Counted from the stretch's first letter, positions 10,211 through 20,284 are shown. The stretch: DNA of 64,000 nucleotides from Paenibacillus paridis (GCF_006345825.1 NZ_VCIX01000065.1:1-64000), one strand, 5' to 3'. Program-made: numbers and translations. Notes: generated from the letters alone by a model not told the origin.

Positions 10211-11566
10211 TCACATATGATTTTTGATTTTTTCGGTCAGGTTTTGGATGATTTTGTAGAGGTCCTGATCGATCTTTAGCTGCTGCGTAATTTTCTCGTG
10301 TGCATGGATGACCGTTGTATGGTCGCGTCCCCCGAAGGCTTCACCAATCTTGGGAAGCGAGAAGTCCGTTAGCTCGCGCGAGAGATACATCGCAATTTGC
10401 CTAGGGTAGGCAACAGCTTTCGTCCGCTTCCGAGCCTTGAACTCTTCAAGCCGGAGTCCATAGAACTCCCCGACCTTCGTTTGAATATCATGCATCGTAA
10501 TCATGCGAGGCCGGCTTGATGGAATGATATCCTTCAGCGCTTCAGCTGCCAAGTGCGATGTAATGTCTGCGTTTATGAGGGAGGAATAGGCGACAACCCG
10601 TATAAGGGCGCCTTCTAATTCCCGAATGTTCGTATCGATTTGATTGGCGATGTAGATCATCGCTTCGTTAGGAATGTCCAGGTTCTCCGCTCTGGCTTTC
10701 TTGCGCAAAATGGCAATCCGCGTTTCCAGGTCCGGCGGCTGGATATCCGTAATCAGTCCCCATTCAAAGCGGGAGCGAAGCCGTTCTTCGAGTGTTGGAA
10801 TTTCTTTTGGCGGGCGGTCACTTGAGATGACGATTTGCTTGCGTTCCTCGTGCAGCGCGTTGAAAGTGTGGAAAAACTCTTCTTGCGTCTGCTCTTTGCC
10901 AGCCAAAAATTGAATATCATCAATAAGCAGCACGTCAATATTGCGGTATTTGGTGCGGAAGCTTTCTCCCCGGTTGTCCCGAATGGCATTAATGAATTCA
11001 TTCGTAAACTTCTCCGACGAAATATAAAGCACCTTCGTATTCGGGTTGTGATCCATGATGTAATGCCCGATTGCGTGCATTAAGTGGGTCTTACCGAGCC
11101 CAACTCCCCCATATAGAAAGAGCGGATTATAGGCTTTGGCCGGCGCTTCGGCTACAGCCAGCGAGGCTGCATGCGCAAAACGGTTATTCGCGCCAATAAC
11201 GAATGTATCAAATGTATACTTCGGGTTAAGCATATGAGTAGGTGTCGCTTCTTCATTCATGACCGGAGAATGAACCGCTTTTGGCGGGAACATGTAGGCG
11301 GGTTCTGAACCCTTAGGCTCCTCAATAGAGAAGCGAACATCGACCTGTCTGCCCAGAAACTCGAATAGTGTCGTTCTAATCAGCTTTGTATAACGGCCCT
11401 CCAGCCATTCGGCTGCAAATGTTGTCGGCGCTGTTACTTCAAGCATGGAATCATCGACAAAAGAAGCCTTCGTTGCTTTGAACCAGGTGTCAAAGCTCGG
11501 CTTGCTTAATTTAGTCTGGATGATCGACAACACTTGCTGCCATAAATCATAGGTATGGCTGTCCAC
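10211..11566 (-). CDS. dnaA: Chromosomal replication initiator DnaA
   Basis: Domain I ([22 protein letters not shown]) mediates oligomerisation. Domain III is AAA+ with Walker [16 protein letters not shown] and Walker [15 protein letters not shown]. Domain IV contains the DnaA-box-binding signature [15 protein letters not shown]. Length 451 is typical of Bacillales. The start is GTG at 11566 with AAGGAG nine bases upstream. Two TATAAT-like -10 hexamers (11636-11641, 11656-11661) and several DnaA boxes upstream suggest autoregulation. Confidence 0.98.
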   Translation of the reverse strand: MDSHTYDLWQQVLSIIQTKLSKPSFDTWFKATKASFVDDSMLEVTAPTTFAAEWLEGRYTKLIRTTLFEFLGRQVDVRFSIEEPKGSEPAYMFPPKAVHSPVMNEEATPTHMLNPKYTFDTFVIGANNRFAHAASLAVAEAPAKAYNPLFLYGGVGLGKTHLMHAIGHYIMDHNPNTKVLYISSEKFTNEFINAIRDNRGESFRTKYRNIDVLLIDDIQFLAGKEQTQEEFFHTFNALHEERKQIVISSDRPPKEIPTLEERLRSRFEWGLITDIQPPDLETRIAILRKKARAENLDIPNEAMIYIANQIDTNIRELEGALIRVVAYSSLINADITSHLAAEALKDIIPSSRPRMITMHDIQTKVGEFYGLRLEEFKARKRTKAVAYPRQIAMYLSRELTDFSLPKIGEAFGGRDHTTVIHAHEKITQQLKIDQDLYKIIQNLTEKIKNHM

Positions 11567-11635
11567 AGACTGTCACTCCTTATCCAAATCGCCACGAAGG
11601 GCGCAGTTGCAAGAAAAAATGTCGAAAATCAGGGT

Positions 11636-11661
11636 ATTATAACGAAAGCATCCACATTATA
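11636..11661 (-). promoter_or_regulatory. dnaA promoter -10 elements
   Basis: Two TATAAT hexamers on the minus strand (11636-11641 and 11656-11661) lie 70-90 bases ahead of the dnaA start. Neither has a good -35 at 16-18 bases. A DnaA-box-like GCATCCACA overlaps the distal one, compatible with repression by DnaA. Confidence 0.45.
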
Positions 11662-11701
11662 CAGAATCTTAAGCAGATGAGTTATAAGATAGGGGATGAG
11701 T

Positions 11702-12007
11702 TTGTTCACAATGTTATCCACAGGCTGTTGATAAATCTGAGGCAAGATTGATCTAATCCACAATGAAAACATAATTATCATAGCAAAAGATGCCTTATAT
11801 TTCAACGAATTCGCATATTTTATCCACATTCTCAACTGCTTGTGCATAAAAGTTATCTACACCACTACATATTGTTTATATCTTGTGACCATTTCGACAA
11901 AGTTCGTTCAGCATGCCAGAAAATTGTGCACATGTTATTAGTTTTCGATAAAAGAGGTCATTTCATGCATTTATCCACAGTGCGGGTTCTGATTTTTTTA
12001 TCAACAG
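11702..12007. promoter_or_regulatory. oriC: Upstream DnaA-box cluster of oriC (incA/incB equivalent)
   Basis: Consensus boxes on the plus strand are TTATCCACA at 11714-11722, 11820-11828 and 11971-11979; TTATGCACA lies on the minus strand at 11841-11849. One-mismatch sites occur at 11702 (TTGTTCACA), 11754 (TAATCCACA), 11853 (TTATCTACA), 11934 (TTGTGCACA) and 11999 (TTATCAACA). The cluster occupies the 641-base gap between dnaA and rpmH, the position of incA/incB in B. subtilis. No protein-coding gene in this gap is convincing. Confidence 0.85.
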
Positions 12008-12027
12008 GATCGAGAGGGCGGGGGTCA

Positions 12028-12056
12028 TTGACTTTTGATGCTCAACGTGGTTTAAT
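12028..12056 (+). promoter_or_regulatory. rpmH promoter
   Basis: TTGACT (12028-12033), a 17-base spacer and TTTAAT (12051-12056) form a strong SigA-type promoter, leaving a leader of about 145 bases before rpmH. It points away from dnaA, so the origin lies between divergent promoters. Confidence 0.7.
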
Positions 12057-12208
12057 AAAAAAAGCGTTTTTTTAAATATAAGGCTATGTAAGCTGTATGC
12101 TTATGAAGCTGCTTATATTTCACCGCGAAACGATGCTGCTCCGTCATTCAAAGGCGGCGAGAGCCGTTGCGCATGATTGGAAACACGCAGTATAGGAGGT
12201 GCAGAACG

Positions 12209-12343
12209 ATGAGACCTACATTTAGACCTAATGTAAGCAAACGCGCGAAAGTGCATGGATTCCGCAAACGGATGAGCACGAAGAACGGACGTAAAGTTTT
12301 GGCAGCGCGTCGTCAAAGAGGAAGAAAAGTACTGAGCGCATAA
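12209..12343 (+). CDS. rpmH: 50S ribosomal protein L34
   Basis: A 44-residue, highly basic protein starting [19 protein letters not shown] and ending [11 protein letters not shown], a full match to bacterial L34 in length and motif. ATAGGAGGTG precedes the ATG by eight bases. It is the first rightward gene from the origin and is followed by a strong terminator and rnpA. Confidence 0.97.
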   Translation: MRPTFRPNVSKRAKVHGFRKRMSTKNGRKVLAARRQRGRKVLSA

Positions 12344-12348
12344 GCAGA

Positions 12349-12376
12349 AGACCACGTCCGGTGGTCTTTTTTTTTT
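12349..12376 (+). terminator. Terminator after rpmH
   Basis: AGACCAC (12349-12355), a five-base loop and GTGGTCT (12361-12367) followed by ten Ts. A classical Rho-independent terminator, perhaps leaky because rnpA follows closely. Confidence 0.9.
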
Positions 12377-12470
12377 GCTTGCGAGGTAGAGGAGTGAGGG
12401 CAGGCTGCTTATGCTGCTCTCTTTCTGGCGATACTTAGAAGATCAACAAGAGAACGGTGGGCCATGAGTC

Positions 12471-12848
12471 GTGCATAGAAAACTGCGTCTTCGCAACCGT
12501 GAAGACTTTAGCCGAATTTATCGAGGCGGCAAATCATTCGCGAATGGCCAATTTGTCGTCTATTGGTCGAAGCAGCCGGCGGCGGAGCCTTTTCGATTAG
12601 GCGTGTCCGCAAGTAAAAAAATAGGCAATGCGGTTGTTCGTAATCGCATGAGAAGAATGATTAAGGAAATCGTGCGCCACCAGGAGAAAAAGATCGTTCC
12701 CAAAACCGACTTCATTCTAATAGTAAGAAAGCCAGCAACGCTGATGAAGATGAAGGAGATGGAGAAGAGCGTTCTTCACGTTCTGAAGAAAGCAGGTTTG
12801 CTTAAAAGCGCCAATCATTCTAAGGATAAGCAGGCAGATGGACGATAA
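12471..12848 (+). CDS. rnpA: Ribonuclease P protein component
   Basis: Protein subunit of RNase P, which matures tRNA 5' ends. The conserved RNR-type motif is GVSASKKIGNAVVRNRMRRMIKE; the N-terminus LRLRNREDFSRIYRGGKS is typical. Length 125 including a variable lysine-rich tail. GTG at 12471 is the only suitable start; the ribosome binding site (ACGGTGGG) is weak and rather distant. Confidence 0.95.
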   Translation: MHRKLRLRNREDFSRIYRGGKSFANGQFVVYWSKQPAAEPFRLGVSASKKIGNAVVRNRMRRMIKEIVRHQEKKIVPKTDFILIVRKPATLMKMKEMEKSVLHVLKKAGLLKSANHSKDKQADGR

Positions 12849-12946
12849 TCTGGAGGCTTGCTTGGCGTACCGAAAATAAGCTATTCCGCCCGCGGCAAGA
12901 AAGCGGATGCATAGGCAGGCAAAATGTTTCTTTGTCCCATAAATTA

Positions 12947-12955
12947 TGGTATAGT
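12947..12955 (+). promoter_or_regulatory. Probable yidC promoter (extended -10)
   Basis: TGGTATAGT provides an extended -10 (TATAGT 12950-12955) without a clear -35. It lies in the 235-base gap between rnpA and yidC. Confidence 0.4.
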
Positions 12956-13083
12956 CTAGAATGAAAATATAAGATTGTATAAGTTATACAATGCCTGTAT
13001 TTGACCATGATACAAATGCTGCGCGCAAGGGTTCGGCCAAAGCCGTTAACGCTTGATGTAATGGCTCTCAGAGAGGAGTTTTA

Positions 13084-13866
13084 ATGTTGTTGTTTTGGAC
13101 TAAAAACAAAAAATGGATTTTAGTGCTAGGCCTTGTTCTGCTAATGGGTGTTCTAGCAGGATGCGGCGCTCCAACAACCCAGACGACGGAGACCGCTGAT
13201 TTATTGAAGGGCAACTTCTGGGAGAAAAATGTAGTCTACTATTTTGCAATTACGCTTGATACGTTCGCAGGCTGGTTTAACGACTCCTACGGACTTGCTA
13301 TATTGCTACTGACGATCATTGTAAGAACGTTGATTCTGCCGCTTACTCTGAAGCAATACCGCAGCTCGAAAGCGATGCAAGCCCTTCAGCCTCAAATGGC
13401 TGAAATTAAGAAGAAACATAAGGATAACCCGCAAAAGCAGCAAGAAGAAACGATGAAGCTGTTCCAAACGCATAAGGTTAACCCAATGGCAGGCTGCTTG
13501 CCGCTTATTGTTCAGATGCCGATCTTTATCGCGCTTTACAATTCCATTTACAAAAACCCGGATATTCGTGAGCATACGTTCCTATGGCTTCAACTTGGTG
13601 AGAAGGATCCATATTACATTCTTCCGATCCTCGCTGCGGCTACGACTTTTATCCAGTCTAAAATGATGCAAAAGCAGCAAACGCAAACGATGCCAGGCAT
13701 GGGCATGATGCTGGCGATTTTCCCTGTGCTTATTTTCGTAATGGCACTCTCGTTCCCAGCAGCTCTTCCTTTGTACTGGGTGTACAGTAACATTTACACG
13801 ATTGTTCAAAACTACTTCCTATACGTTCGTTCATCTGACAAGGGTAAGGAGGCCCCTGCGAAATGA
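13084..13866 (+). CDS. yidC: Membrane protein insertase YidC/SpoIIIJ
   Basis: Inserts and folds membrane proteins, alone or with SecYEG. The N-terminus is a lipoprotein signal peptide with lipobox LAGC (Cys27). The five-TM YidC core follows, including SYGLAILLLTIIVRTLILPL with the conserved arginine in TM2, the cytoplasmic coiled-coil hairpin (KQYRSSKAMQALQPQM...), and MAGCLPLIVQMPIFIALY. Length 260 is normal for the Gram-positive type. AGAGGAG precedes the ATG. It overlaps khpB by four bases (ATGA), indicating translational coupling. Confidence 0.97.
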   Translation: MLLFWTKNKKWILVLGLVLLMGVLAGCGAPTTQTTETADLLKGNFWEKNVVYYFAITLDTFAGWFNDSYGLAILLLTIIVRTLILPLTLKQYRSSKAMQALQPQMAEIKKKHKDNPQKQQEETMKLFQTHKVNPMAGCLPLIVQMPIFIALYNSIYKNPDIREHTFLWLQLGEKDPYYILPILAAATTFIQSKMMQKQQTQTMPGMGMMLAIFPVLIFVMALSFPAALPLYWVYSNIYTIVQNYFLYVRSSDKGKEAPAK

Positions 13867-14486
13867 AGAAAATCATTGCATCGGGGAAAACGATAGAAGA
13901 TGCTGTACGTAACGGACTATCACAATTGCAAGTAACTGAAGACCGCGTTAAACAAGTTGTGCTTGAGCAGCCCACGAAAGGTTTTTTCGGACTGTTCGGC
14001 GCAAAGGAAGCGAAAGTTGAGCTTGAGCTAATCCCTGATCCCATGCTGGAAGCGGAGCAGTTTCTCCGCGAGGTAGCGGGTACGATGGGGCTGCAAGTGA
14101 ACATTGATCGGAAGCAAACAAGAGAAGGCACGCACCTGTCTGTATCAGGCGGCGGAGACCTTGGTATGCTGATTGGACGTCGCGGACAAACGTTGGATGC
14201 ATTACAGTACTTAGTAAACATTGTGGCTAACCGTTACTCAGACAGTCATCTGCGTATCGTTCTTGATGCAGAGGATTTTCGTGAGCGCCGCCGCAAGACG
14301 TTAGCGGATTTATCCGATCGTTTGGCAGGGAGGGTGATTCGTACCAGGAAAGAAGTTGTCCTGGAGCCGATGTCACCCCATGAGCGGAAAGTCATTCATT
14401 CGCAGTTGCAGAACCACCCTAAGGTGAAGACGTTTAGCAAAGGCGATGAGCCGAACCGGCGAGTGGTCATTGCGTTAAGGCAATAA
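13863..14486 (+). CDS. khpB: RNA-binding protein KhpB (Jag/SpoIIIJ-associated)
   Basis: An N-terminal Jag domain (residues 1-50, MKKIIASGKTIEDAVRNGL) is followed by a KH domain (GGGDLGMLIGRRGQTLDALQYL) and an R3H domain (RRRKTLADLSDRLAGRV...SPHERKVIH). It is an RNA-binding regulator linked to cell division and elongation in Firmicutes. Length 207. The start codon overlaps the yidC stop. Confidence 0.95.
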   Translation: MKKIIASGKTIEDAVRNGLSQLQVTEDRVKQVVLEQPTKGFFGLFGAKEAKVELELIPDPMLEAEQFLREVAGTMGLQVNIDRKQTREGTHLSVSGGGDLGMLIGRRGQTLDALQYLVNIVANRYSDSHLRIVLDAEDFRERRRKTLADLSDRLAGRVIRTRKEVVLEPMSPHERKVIHSQLQNHPKVKTFSKGDEPNRRVVIALRQ

Positions 14487-14524
14487 GCTTTCCTATAAAT
14501 GTATAAGAATCTATACGCTACCCG

Positions 14525-14556
14525 CAGCAATGGCTCATATGGTCATTGCTGTTTTT
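14525..14556 (+). terminator. Terminator between khpB and mnmE
   Basis: CAGCAATG (14525-14532) and CATTGCTG (14544-14551) form the stem, followed by TTTTT. It ends the rnpA-yidC-khpB transcript; the mnmE ribosome binding site begins a few bases later. Confidence 0.8.
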
Positions 14557-14579
14557 CCATTTGAGAGGTGCTGACAGCA

Positions 14580-15959
14580 ATGGTACATGATACGATCGCA
14601 GCCATTTCGACGGCAGTCGGAGAAGGCGGTATCGCGATTATTCGAGTAAGCGGTCCAGAGGCAATTGGCGGGATCGCTGCCGTTTTTCGTTCGAAAATAA
14701 ACCTGAAGGATGCAGCTACGCATACGCTGCATTACGGGCACATTATAGATCCAGTAACGGGTGAAGAGGTTGAAGAAGTACTGGTTACGCTGATGAGAGG
14801 CCCGCGTTCTTTCACTGCGGAGGATGTCGTTGAGATCAACGCCCATGGCGGCGTTATTGCCGTTAAGAAGGTGCTAGACGTTGTTCTGCAGTTGGAAGGC
14901 TTTCGTACTGCGGAGCCCGGTGAATTCACGAAGCGCGCATTCTTGAACGGCCGGATCGATCTTATGCAGGCAGAGGCCGTTATTGATTTAATCCGCTCCA
15001 AATCGGATCGGGCTTTCTCGGTTGCTCGCAAGCAAGCGGAGGGTGTGCTCTCTAAGCGAATAAAAGCGCTAAGGCAAACGGTTATCGAGCTGCTTGCTCA
15101 TATTGAGGTTAACATCGATTATCCGGAGCATGATGTGGAAGAGATGACAAGCTCGTTTATCCGAGATCAGTGTGACCTTGCCATCGGTGAAATCGATCGA
15201 TTGTTAAAAACAGCGAATGAAGGCAAAATATTGCGTGAAGGCATTGTAACGGCGATTGTTGGACGCCCGAATGTCGGCAAGTCGTCTCTTATGAATGTAC
15301 TGACACAGGAGAACAAAGCGATCGTCACGGATATACCAGGGACGACACGTGATGTAATTGAGCAATTTGTAGCTATCAATGGTATTCCGCTGCGACTTTT
15401 GGATACGGCGGGCATTCGAGAAACTTCAGATGTCGTGGAGCGCATTGGCGTAGAGCGTTCAAGAAACGCGCTTGAAGAAGCGGATCTGATTTTGTTGGTA
15501 TTAAATTATAACGAGCCGCTTCAAGAAGATGATCGTGAGCTTTTGCAGCAAATGAAGGGCCGTCCGGTCATTGTGATCTTAAATAAGGCTGACTTGCCGC
15601 ATCAATTAGAAATTGAGGTGGTGGAGCAGTCGATTGCTGCCGATTCCATCGTGAAAATGTCGGTCCTTGAAGAAAAAGGTCTCGATGAATTGGAGCAGAC
15701 GATTAGTGAGATGTTTTTTGAGGGGCAGCTGGAATCCGGCGATTTGACCTATGTCAGCAATGTTCGACATATTGCTTTGTTGAAACGAGCGAAGCAATCA
15801 TTAGTGGACGCCATTGAAGCATCGGATGCCGGCATCCCAATCGACCTTATTCAAATTGATGCGAGATCGGCCTGGGAGTCCCTTGGCGAAATTCTCGGTG
15901 ACGAAGCGGGAGACTCGTTGATTGATCAGATATTCTCGCAATTCTGTTTAGGGAAATAG
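14580..15959 (+). CDS. mnmE: tRNA modification GTPase MnmE
   Basis: With MnmG it makes 5-carboxymethylaminomethyluridine at wobble U34. The N-terminal tetrahydrofolate-binding domain begins MVHDTIAAISTAVGEGGIAI. The G domain shows GRPNVGKSSLMN, DIPGTTRD, DTAGIRE and NKAD, and the C-terminus is FCLGK with the catalytic cysteine. I chose ATG 14580 (nine bases after GAGAGGTG) over GTG 14568, which lies inside the ribosome binding site. Length 459. Confidence 0.96.
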   Translation: MVHDTIAAISTAVGEGGIAIIRVSGPEAIGGIAAVFRSKINLKDAATHTLHYGHIIDPVTGEEVEEVLVTLMRGPRSFTAEDVVEINAHGGVIAVKKVLDVVLQLEGFRTAEPGEFTKRAFLNGRIDLMQAEAVIDLIRSKSDRAFSVARKQAEGVLSKRIKALRQTVIELLAHIEVNIDYPEHDVEEMTSSFIRDQCDLAIGEIDRLLKTANEGKILREGIVTAIVGRPNVGKSSLMNVLTQENKAIVTDIPGTTRDVIEQFVAINGIPLRLLDTAGIRETSDVVERIGVERSRNALEEADLILLVLNYNEPLQEDDRELLQQMKGRPVIVILNKADLPHQLEIEVVEQSIAADSIVKMSVLEEKGLDELEQTISEMFFEGQLESGDLTYVSNVRHIALLKRAKQSLVDAIEASDAGIPIDLIQIDARSAWESLGEILGDEAGDSLIDQIFSQFCLGK

Positions 15960-16140
15960 ATGGAAGTAGGCTTTCGCCGCACACTTCGTTTATGCTAACA
16001 GGGCAGGTTAATTTAAATAACTATGCAGGTAGAACAAAATAACGAAGTTTAAACGAAGCGGGAGACCGTTCTTGAGAAAATTGATCATCCTTTGTTTAAC
16101 TAATATAGCTTAAATAGATATTTATCGGTGACTTAAAATG

Positions 16141-16178
16141 AATGCTTACGAAGAAGGTTTTCTACGAAAACCTAAGTT
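16141..16178 (+). repeat. Hairpin repeat, copy 1 (upstream of mnmG)
   Basis: A unit beginning AATGCTTACGAAGAAGG and containing the hairpin AGGTTTTC-TAC-GAAAACCT. It is directly repeated by the next unit. The rest of the 271-base mnmE-mnmG gap (15960-16140) contains no gene. Confidence 0.75.
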
Positions 16179-16217
16179 AATGCTTACGAAGAAGGTTTTC
16201 GCAGAAAACCTTAGAGG
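16179..16217 (+). repeat. Hairpin repeat, copy 2 (abutting the mnmG ribosome binding site)
   Basis: Near-identical second unit. AAGGTTTTC (16192-16200), GCA loop, GAAAACCTT (16204-16212), followed at once by AGAGGAGA, the mnmG ribosome binding site region. A related hairpin with the same start and stem precedes dnaB (39003-39078). Function unknown. Confidence 0.75.
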
Positions 16218-16230
16218 AGAGTGAAGAACA

Positions 16231-18120
16231 ATGAGATATATAGCTGGAGAATATGACGTTATTGTCATTGGAGCGGGGCATGCAGGCTGTGAGGCTGCGC
16301 TTGCTGCAGCTCGGATGGGCTGTGAGACGCTGCTGCTTACGATTAACCTGGATATGGTTGCGTTCATGCCGTGTAATCCATCAATTGGAGGGCCTGCCAA
16401 AGGGCATGTCGTGCGTGAGATTGATGCGCTGGGCGGAGAAATGGGCCGCAATATAGATAAGACCTTTATTCAGATGCGAATGCTTAATACCGGGAAAGGG
16501 CCGGCCGTTCATGCGCTTCGTGCTCAGGCCGACAAATTTGATTACCAACATTTAATGAAGAAAACCATTGAGGAAACGCCTCATTTGACGCTTCGCCAGG
16601 GGATGGCGGAAGAACTAATTGTCGAGGATGGCAAATGCCTCGGAATCGTAACGAAAACAGGTGCGGAATACCGTGCACGTACGACAGTGGTGACGACAGG
16701 TACCTATTTGCGCGGGAAAATCATTATGGGCGAGCTTATGTATGAGAGCGGCCCGAATAACCAACAGCCTTCTGTCAGACTATCCGCAAGCCTTAAGGAA
16801 AACGGGCTTGAGCTCGTTCGCTTCAAGACAGGTACGCCGCCGCGCGTTCATAAGGATACGATCGATTTCTCCAAAACCGAAATTCAGCCGGGCGACGATA
16901 AACCGAAGTTTTTCTCGCATGAGACAGAATCTTCAACAAACGAACAGCTGCCATGCTGGTTGACGTATACTTCAGAGGCGACTCATAAAATTATAAATGA
17001 TAATCTTCACCGCGCGCCAATGTTCTCAGGTGCAATCGAAGGAACAGGGCCGCGTTATTGCCCATCCATTGAGGATAAAATTGTTCGTTTTGCTGATAAG
17101 CCTAAACACCAGATTTTCTTGGAGCCTGAAGGTAAAAATACTTCGGAATATTATGTGCAAGGCCTTTCAACAAGCATGCCTGAGGATGTGCAGTTAGGCA
17201 TTTTACGTTCTATCCCAGGTTTGGAAAAAGTTGAAATGATGCGTAACGGCTATGCAATTGAATATGATGCAGTCGTACCAACGCAGCTATGGCCATCTTT
17301 GGAGACAAAAGTGATCGATAGCTTATTCACAGCTGGACAAATTAACGGCACCTCTGGTTATGAAGAAGCTGCAGGGCAAGGTGTAATGGCCGGTATTAAT
17401 GCGGCGCGCAAGGTTCAAGGGAAAGAGCCGGTCATCATTGGACGCTCAGAAGGCTACATTGGCGTCATGATTGACGACCTTGTGACGAAAGGGACGAATG
17501 ATCCTTACCGCTTGCTTACTTCAAGAGCGGAATATCGTTTGCTTCTCCGCCATGACAATGCTGACTTGCGTCTGACTCCTACAGGCTATGAGATTGGTCT
17601 GATTTCGGAAGAACGATACAATAAATTTTTGCGTAAAAAAGAATTGGTTGAGCTTGATATCGAACGGTTGCGTGGAACGAAAGTGAAGCCTGATCAAGTG
17701 AATGAAATGCTGATCGCTGCTGGAACTGCTCCAATGGAGCACGGCACGGATGCGTTGTCCTTGCTTCGTCGTCCTGAAATCACTTATGCCATGCTGGAGA
17801 CCGTTGTTCCTTCTGTTCCGGAAATGAAAGAGGAGATGAAGGAACAAGTAGAAATTCAAATCAAATACGCTGGGTATATTGAGAAGCAGTTGGTGCAGGT
17901 CGCACGTTTGAACAAGATGGAGAAAAAACGGATTCCAGATGACATTGACTATAATGAGGTTCGTAGCCTTGCTTCGGAAGCAAAGCAAAAGCTGTCTGTC
18001 ATTCGTCCGCTTTCGATTGGTCAAGCCTCGCGTATTGCTGGTGTCACTCCAGCTGATATTTCAATCCTCCTAGTTCACTTGGAGCACTATAACCGCGTGA
18101 CGGCAGCGAGAGGTTCATAA
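16231..18120 (+). CDS. mnmG: tRNA uridine-5-carboxymethylaminomethyl modification enzyme MnmG (GidA)
   Basis: FAD- and NADH-dependent partner of MnmE. The FAD-binding motif is [21 protein letters not shown] at the N-terminus. Family signatures [25 protein letters not shown] and [16 protein letters not shown] are present. The C-terminal helical domain ends [11 protein letters not shown], which binds MnmE. Length 629 is standard. Only one base separates it from rsmG. Confidence 0.97.
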   Translation: MRYIAGEYDVIVIGAGHAGCEAALAAARMGCETLLLTINLDMVAFMPCNPSIGGPAKGHVVREIDALGGEMGRNIDKTFIQMRMLNTGKGPAVHALRAQADKFDYQHLMKKTIEETPHLTLRQGMAEELIVEDGKCLGIVTKTGAEYRARTTVVTTGTYLRGKIIMGELMYESGPNNQQPSVRLSASLKENGLELVRFKTGTPPRVHKDTIDFSKTEIQPGDDKPKFFSHETESSTNEQLPCWLTYTSEATHKIINDNLHRAPMFSGAIEGTGPRYCPSIEDKIVRFADKPKHQIFLEPEGKNTSEYYVQGLSTSMPEDVQLGILRSIPGLEKVEMMRNGYAIEYDAVVPTQLWPSLETKVIDSLFTAGQINGTSGYEEAAGQGVMAGINAARKVQGKEPVIIGRSEGYIGVMIDDLVTKGTNDPYRLLTSRAEYRLLLRHDNADLRLTPTGYEIGLISEERYNKFLRKKELVELDIERLRGTKVKPDQVNEMLIAAGTAPMEHGTDALSLLRRPEITYAMLETVVPSVPEMKEEMKEQVEIQIKYAGYIEKQLVQVARLNKMEKKRIPDDIDYNEVRSLASEAKQKLSVIRPLSIGQASRIAGVTPADISILLVHLEHYNRVTAARGS

Positions 18121-18121
18121 C

Positions 18122-18844
18122 ATGGATGATACATTGGTATGGTTTACGAAAAAAATGGAGGAAAGCGGAATTCCGCTTTCCCCTGTTCAACTAGAGCAAT
18201 TCGAGCAATACTACCGATTGCTTGTTGAATGGAATGAAAAAATGAATTTAACAGGCATTACCGAACGGGATGCAGTGTATGAGAAGCATTTTTATGATTC
18301 TGTTTCGTTATCTTTTTATACAGACTTGAAAAGCGTGCGGAAGCTTGCCGATATCGGTTCAGGTGCAGGGTTCCCCAGTATTCCGCTCAAAATCTGTTTC
18401 CCACATCTTCAAGTGATGATTGTTGATTCCTTAAATAAAAGAATTCAATTTTTAACTCATTTGACGGAGCAGCTAGGTTTGGATCAGGTATCATGCTTGC
18501 ATGGAAGAGCAGAGGACTTGGCTCAACTGCCGCAGCATCGAGACCGGTATGATTTGGTTACTGCCAGGGCGGTTGCACGATTAAATGTATTGAATGAATT
18601 CTGTTTGCCTTTCGTCAGAAAGGGCGGTCTCTTCGCAGCAATGAAAGGATCACAATCGGATGAAGAAGTAAAAGAAGCATCTTTCAGTTTAAGAGAACTG
18701 AGAGGGAAAATTAAATCACAGCATCAGCTGTCTTTGCCAAACGAGCAATCTGAGCGTCATATTGTTTTAATTGAAAAATTCGAGGCGACTCCACGTAAAT
18801 ATCCTAGAAAAGCGGGCACTCCGCTTAAGCAGCCCTTAGTATAA
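18122..18844 (+). CDS. rsmG: 16S rRNA (guanine527-N7)-methyltransferase RsmG
   Basis: SAM-dependent methyltransferase (GidB). SAM-binding motif KLADIGSGAGFPSIPLKI, followed by RFLTHL-like and DLVTARAVARLNVL signatures. Length 240 is typical. It is translationally coupled to mnmG by a one-base gap. Confidence 0.96.
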   Translation: MDDTLVWFTKKMEESGIPLSPVQLEQFEQYYRLLVEWNEKMNLTGITERDAVYEKHFYDSVSLSFYTDLKSVRKLADIGSGAGFPSIPLKICFPHLQVMIVDSLNKRIQFLTHLTEQLGLDQVSCLHGRAEDLAQLPQHRDRYDLVTARAVARLNVLNEFCLPFVRKGGLFAAMKGSQSDEEVKEASFSLRELRGKIKSQHQLSLPNEQSERHIVLIEKFEATPRKYPRKAGTPLKQPLV

Positions 18845-18855
18845 TTCAAACGTGA

Positions 18856-18871
18856 TGTTCCACGTGAAACA
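18856..18871 (+). promoter_or_regulatory. parS: parS centromere site
   Basis: TGTTCCACGTGAAACA is an exact match to the bacterial parS consensus bound by ParB/Spo0J. It lies 12 bases after rsmG. Confidence 0.95.
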
Positions 18872-19412
18872 TTTAAAAGCAACTCCATTACAAAGTCGTC
18901 ACATCACGACAACAATTATTTAATCAACCCTAGTGTCAAGCAGGAGATTGTTCAACGATAGTCGAATTATTAGGAATATGAAGAGACTGGACGGCGGCGT
19001 AAGAAAACAGGTTACGTGTGTCTTGGTCAACGTATGCTTTCAAAGAGCGGATTACTATAGTATTTTATAGTACGTATACGACTTCAATAGCTATTTTTGC
19101 GAGACTTCTTTTTCTCAAAATCGAATGAATGTTGTTACGGATGTTCGCCGTGCAGTTGATGATTATTACCTGTGAGAGGTTAAATCAACCTAAAATAATC
19201 CAATTGGCAATGAACCAATCTTACTGCTGAAGCGTATTTATTGCAAAAACCTTGTTATTGCTTTTCAATAGAATAATAGTATGCATGGTTATGAAATGAG
19301 CATGCTGGCATTTTATGAGGGAGCCATTGATTTTATGGATTGATAAAGTCATTGGTTTCATTTGAAGTGATTAAAACAAGGTTTATCTCATGATCGGGTG
19401 GTAATTATTGAT
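18872..19412. other. Intergenic region between rsmG/parS and noc
   Basis: About 540 bases without a convincing ORF. A weak promoter candidate for noc is TTGTTA (19252-19257), 17 bases, AATAGT. I see no terminator with a T-run, no repeat and no Noc-binding palindrome. Confidence 0.5.
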
Positions 19413-20231
19413 ATGAAAGAACAATTTTCTCGATTGTTCGGCCTGTCCGAGCAGCGCATACCGCAAGAAGAAGTTCGGCAAATTCCTATTTCAGAAATCG
19501 ATGCAAGCCCTTTTCAACCGCGTACGATTTTTGATGACGACCGAATAGAAGAATTATGTCAAACGATCAAAACACATGGAGTTATTCAACCCATCGTTGT
19601 TCGGATGCGTAATGGAAGATATGAGATTATAGCGGGGGAACGCCGTTGGCGTGCCGTTACTAAGCTTGGATATGATACTATACCTGGAATCGTTCGTGAA
19701 TTTAATGATTCGCAGACAGCCTCCATTGCTTTGATCGAGAATCTTCAAAGGGAAGGCCTTTCGGCTATTGAAGAAGCGATTGCTTATCAGAAGCTCATTG
19801 AACTTCATCAATTGACGCAAGAGAGCCTAGCTCAGCGTCTAGGGAAAAGTCAGTCTACCATCGCTAATAAATTGCGGTTATTAATGTTAAGTGATACGAT
19901 TAAGATGGCGTTAATGGAACGCAAAATTACGGAGCGCCATGCAAGAGCTTTATTATCGCTTGATACGGAAGAGTTGCAGCATAAAGTGTTAGAGGAAATT
20001 ATAACGAAGGATTTGAACGTCAAGCAGACTGAGGTTAGGATTGCTTTCTTAAAAGAATCCACGAAGCTCAAGAAAGCAAAACGAATCTCTTTTACAAAGG
20101 ATGTTCGTTTGGCGCTGAATACCATTAGGCAGTCGATCGAAATGGTATCCGGATCAGGACTTCAAATTAAAACGAATGAAAAGGATCATGATGATCATTA
20201 CGAGATTGTCATTCAAATCCCTAAAAGATAG
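19413..20231 (+). CDS. noc: Nucleoid occlusion protein Noc
   Basis: ParB paralogue that binds DNA and membrane to prevent septation over the nucleoid. I chose ATG 19413 because [11 protein letters not shown] matches the amphipathic membrane-targeting helix at the extreme N-terminus of Noc; the upstream GTG would bury it. The CTP-binding motif GERRWRA is followed by the [11 protein letters not shown] region and a helix-turn-helix ([21 protein letters not shown]). Length 272. It lies upstream of parA-parB as in B. subtilis and differs from the true ParB further right. Confidence 0.92.
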   Translation: MKEQFSRLFGLSEQRIPQEEVRQIPISEIDASPFQPRTIFDDDRIEELCQTIKTHGVIQPIVVRMRNGRYEIIAGERRWRAVTKLGYDTIPGIVREFNDSQTASIALIENLQREGLSAIEEAIAYQKLIELHQLTQESLAQRLGKSQSTIANKLRLLMLSDTIKMALMERKITERHARALLSLDTEELQHKVLEEIITKDLNVKQTEVRIAFLKESTKLKKAKRISFTKDVRLALNTIRQSIEMVSGSGLQIKTNEKDHDDHYEIVIQIPKR

Positions 20232-20284
20232 AACGACATTTATTTAAAAAAGACTGAATATTACCAAAAGCCATCTTATTTTGT

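Noticed and set aside
11842..12075. 77-codon frame inside the upstream origin region
   Set aside because: Overlaps several DnaA boxes and the rpmH promoter; low-complexity translation, no ribosome binding site.
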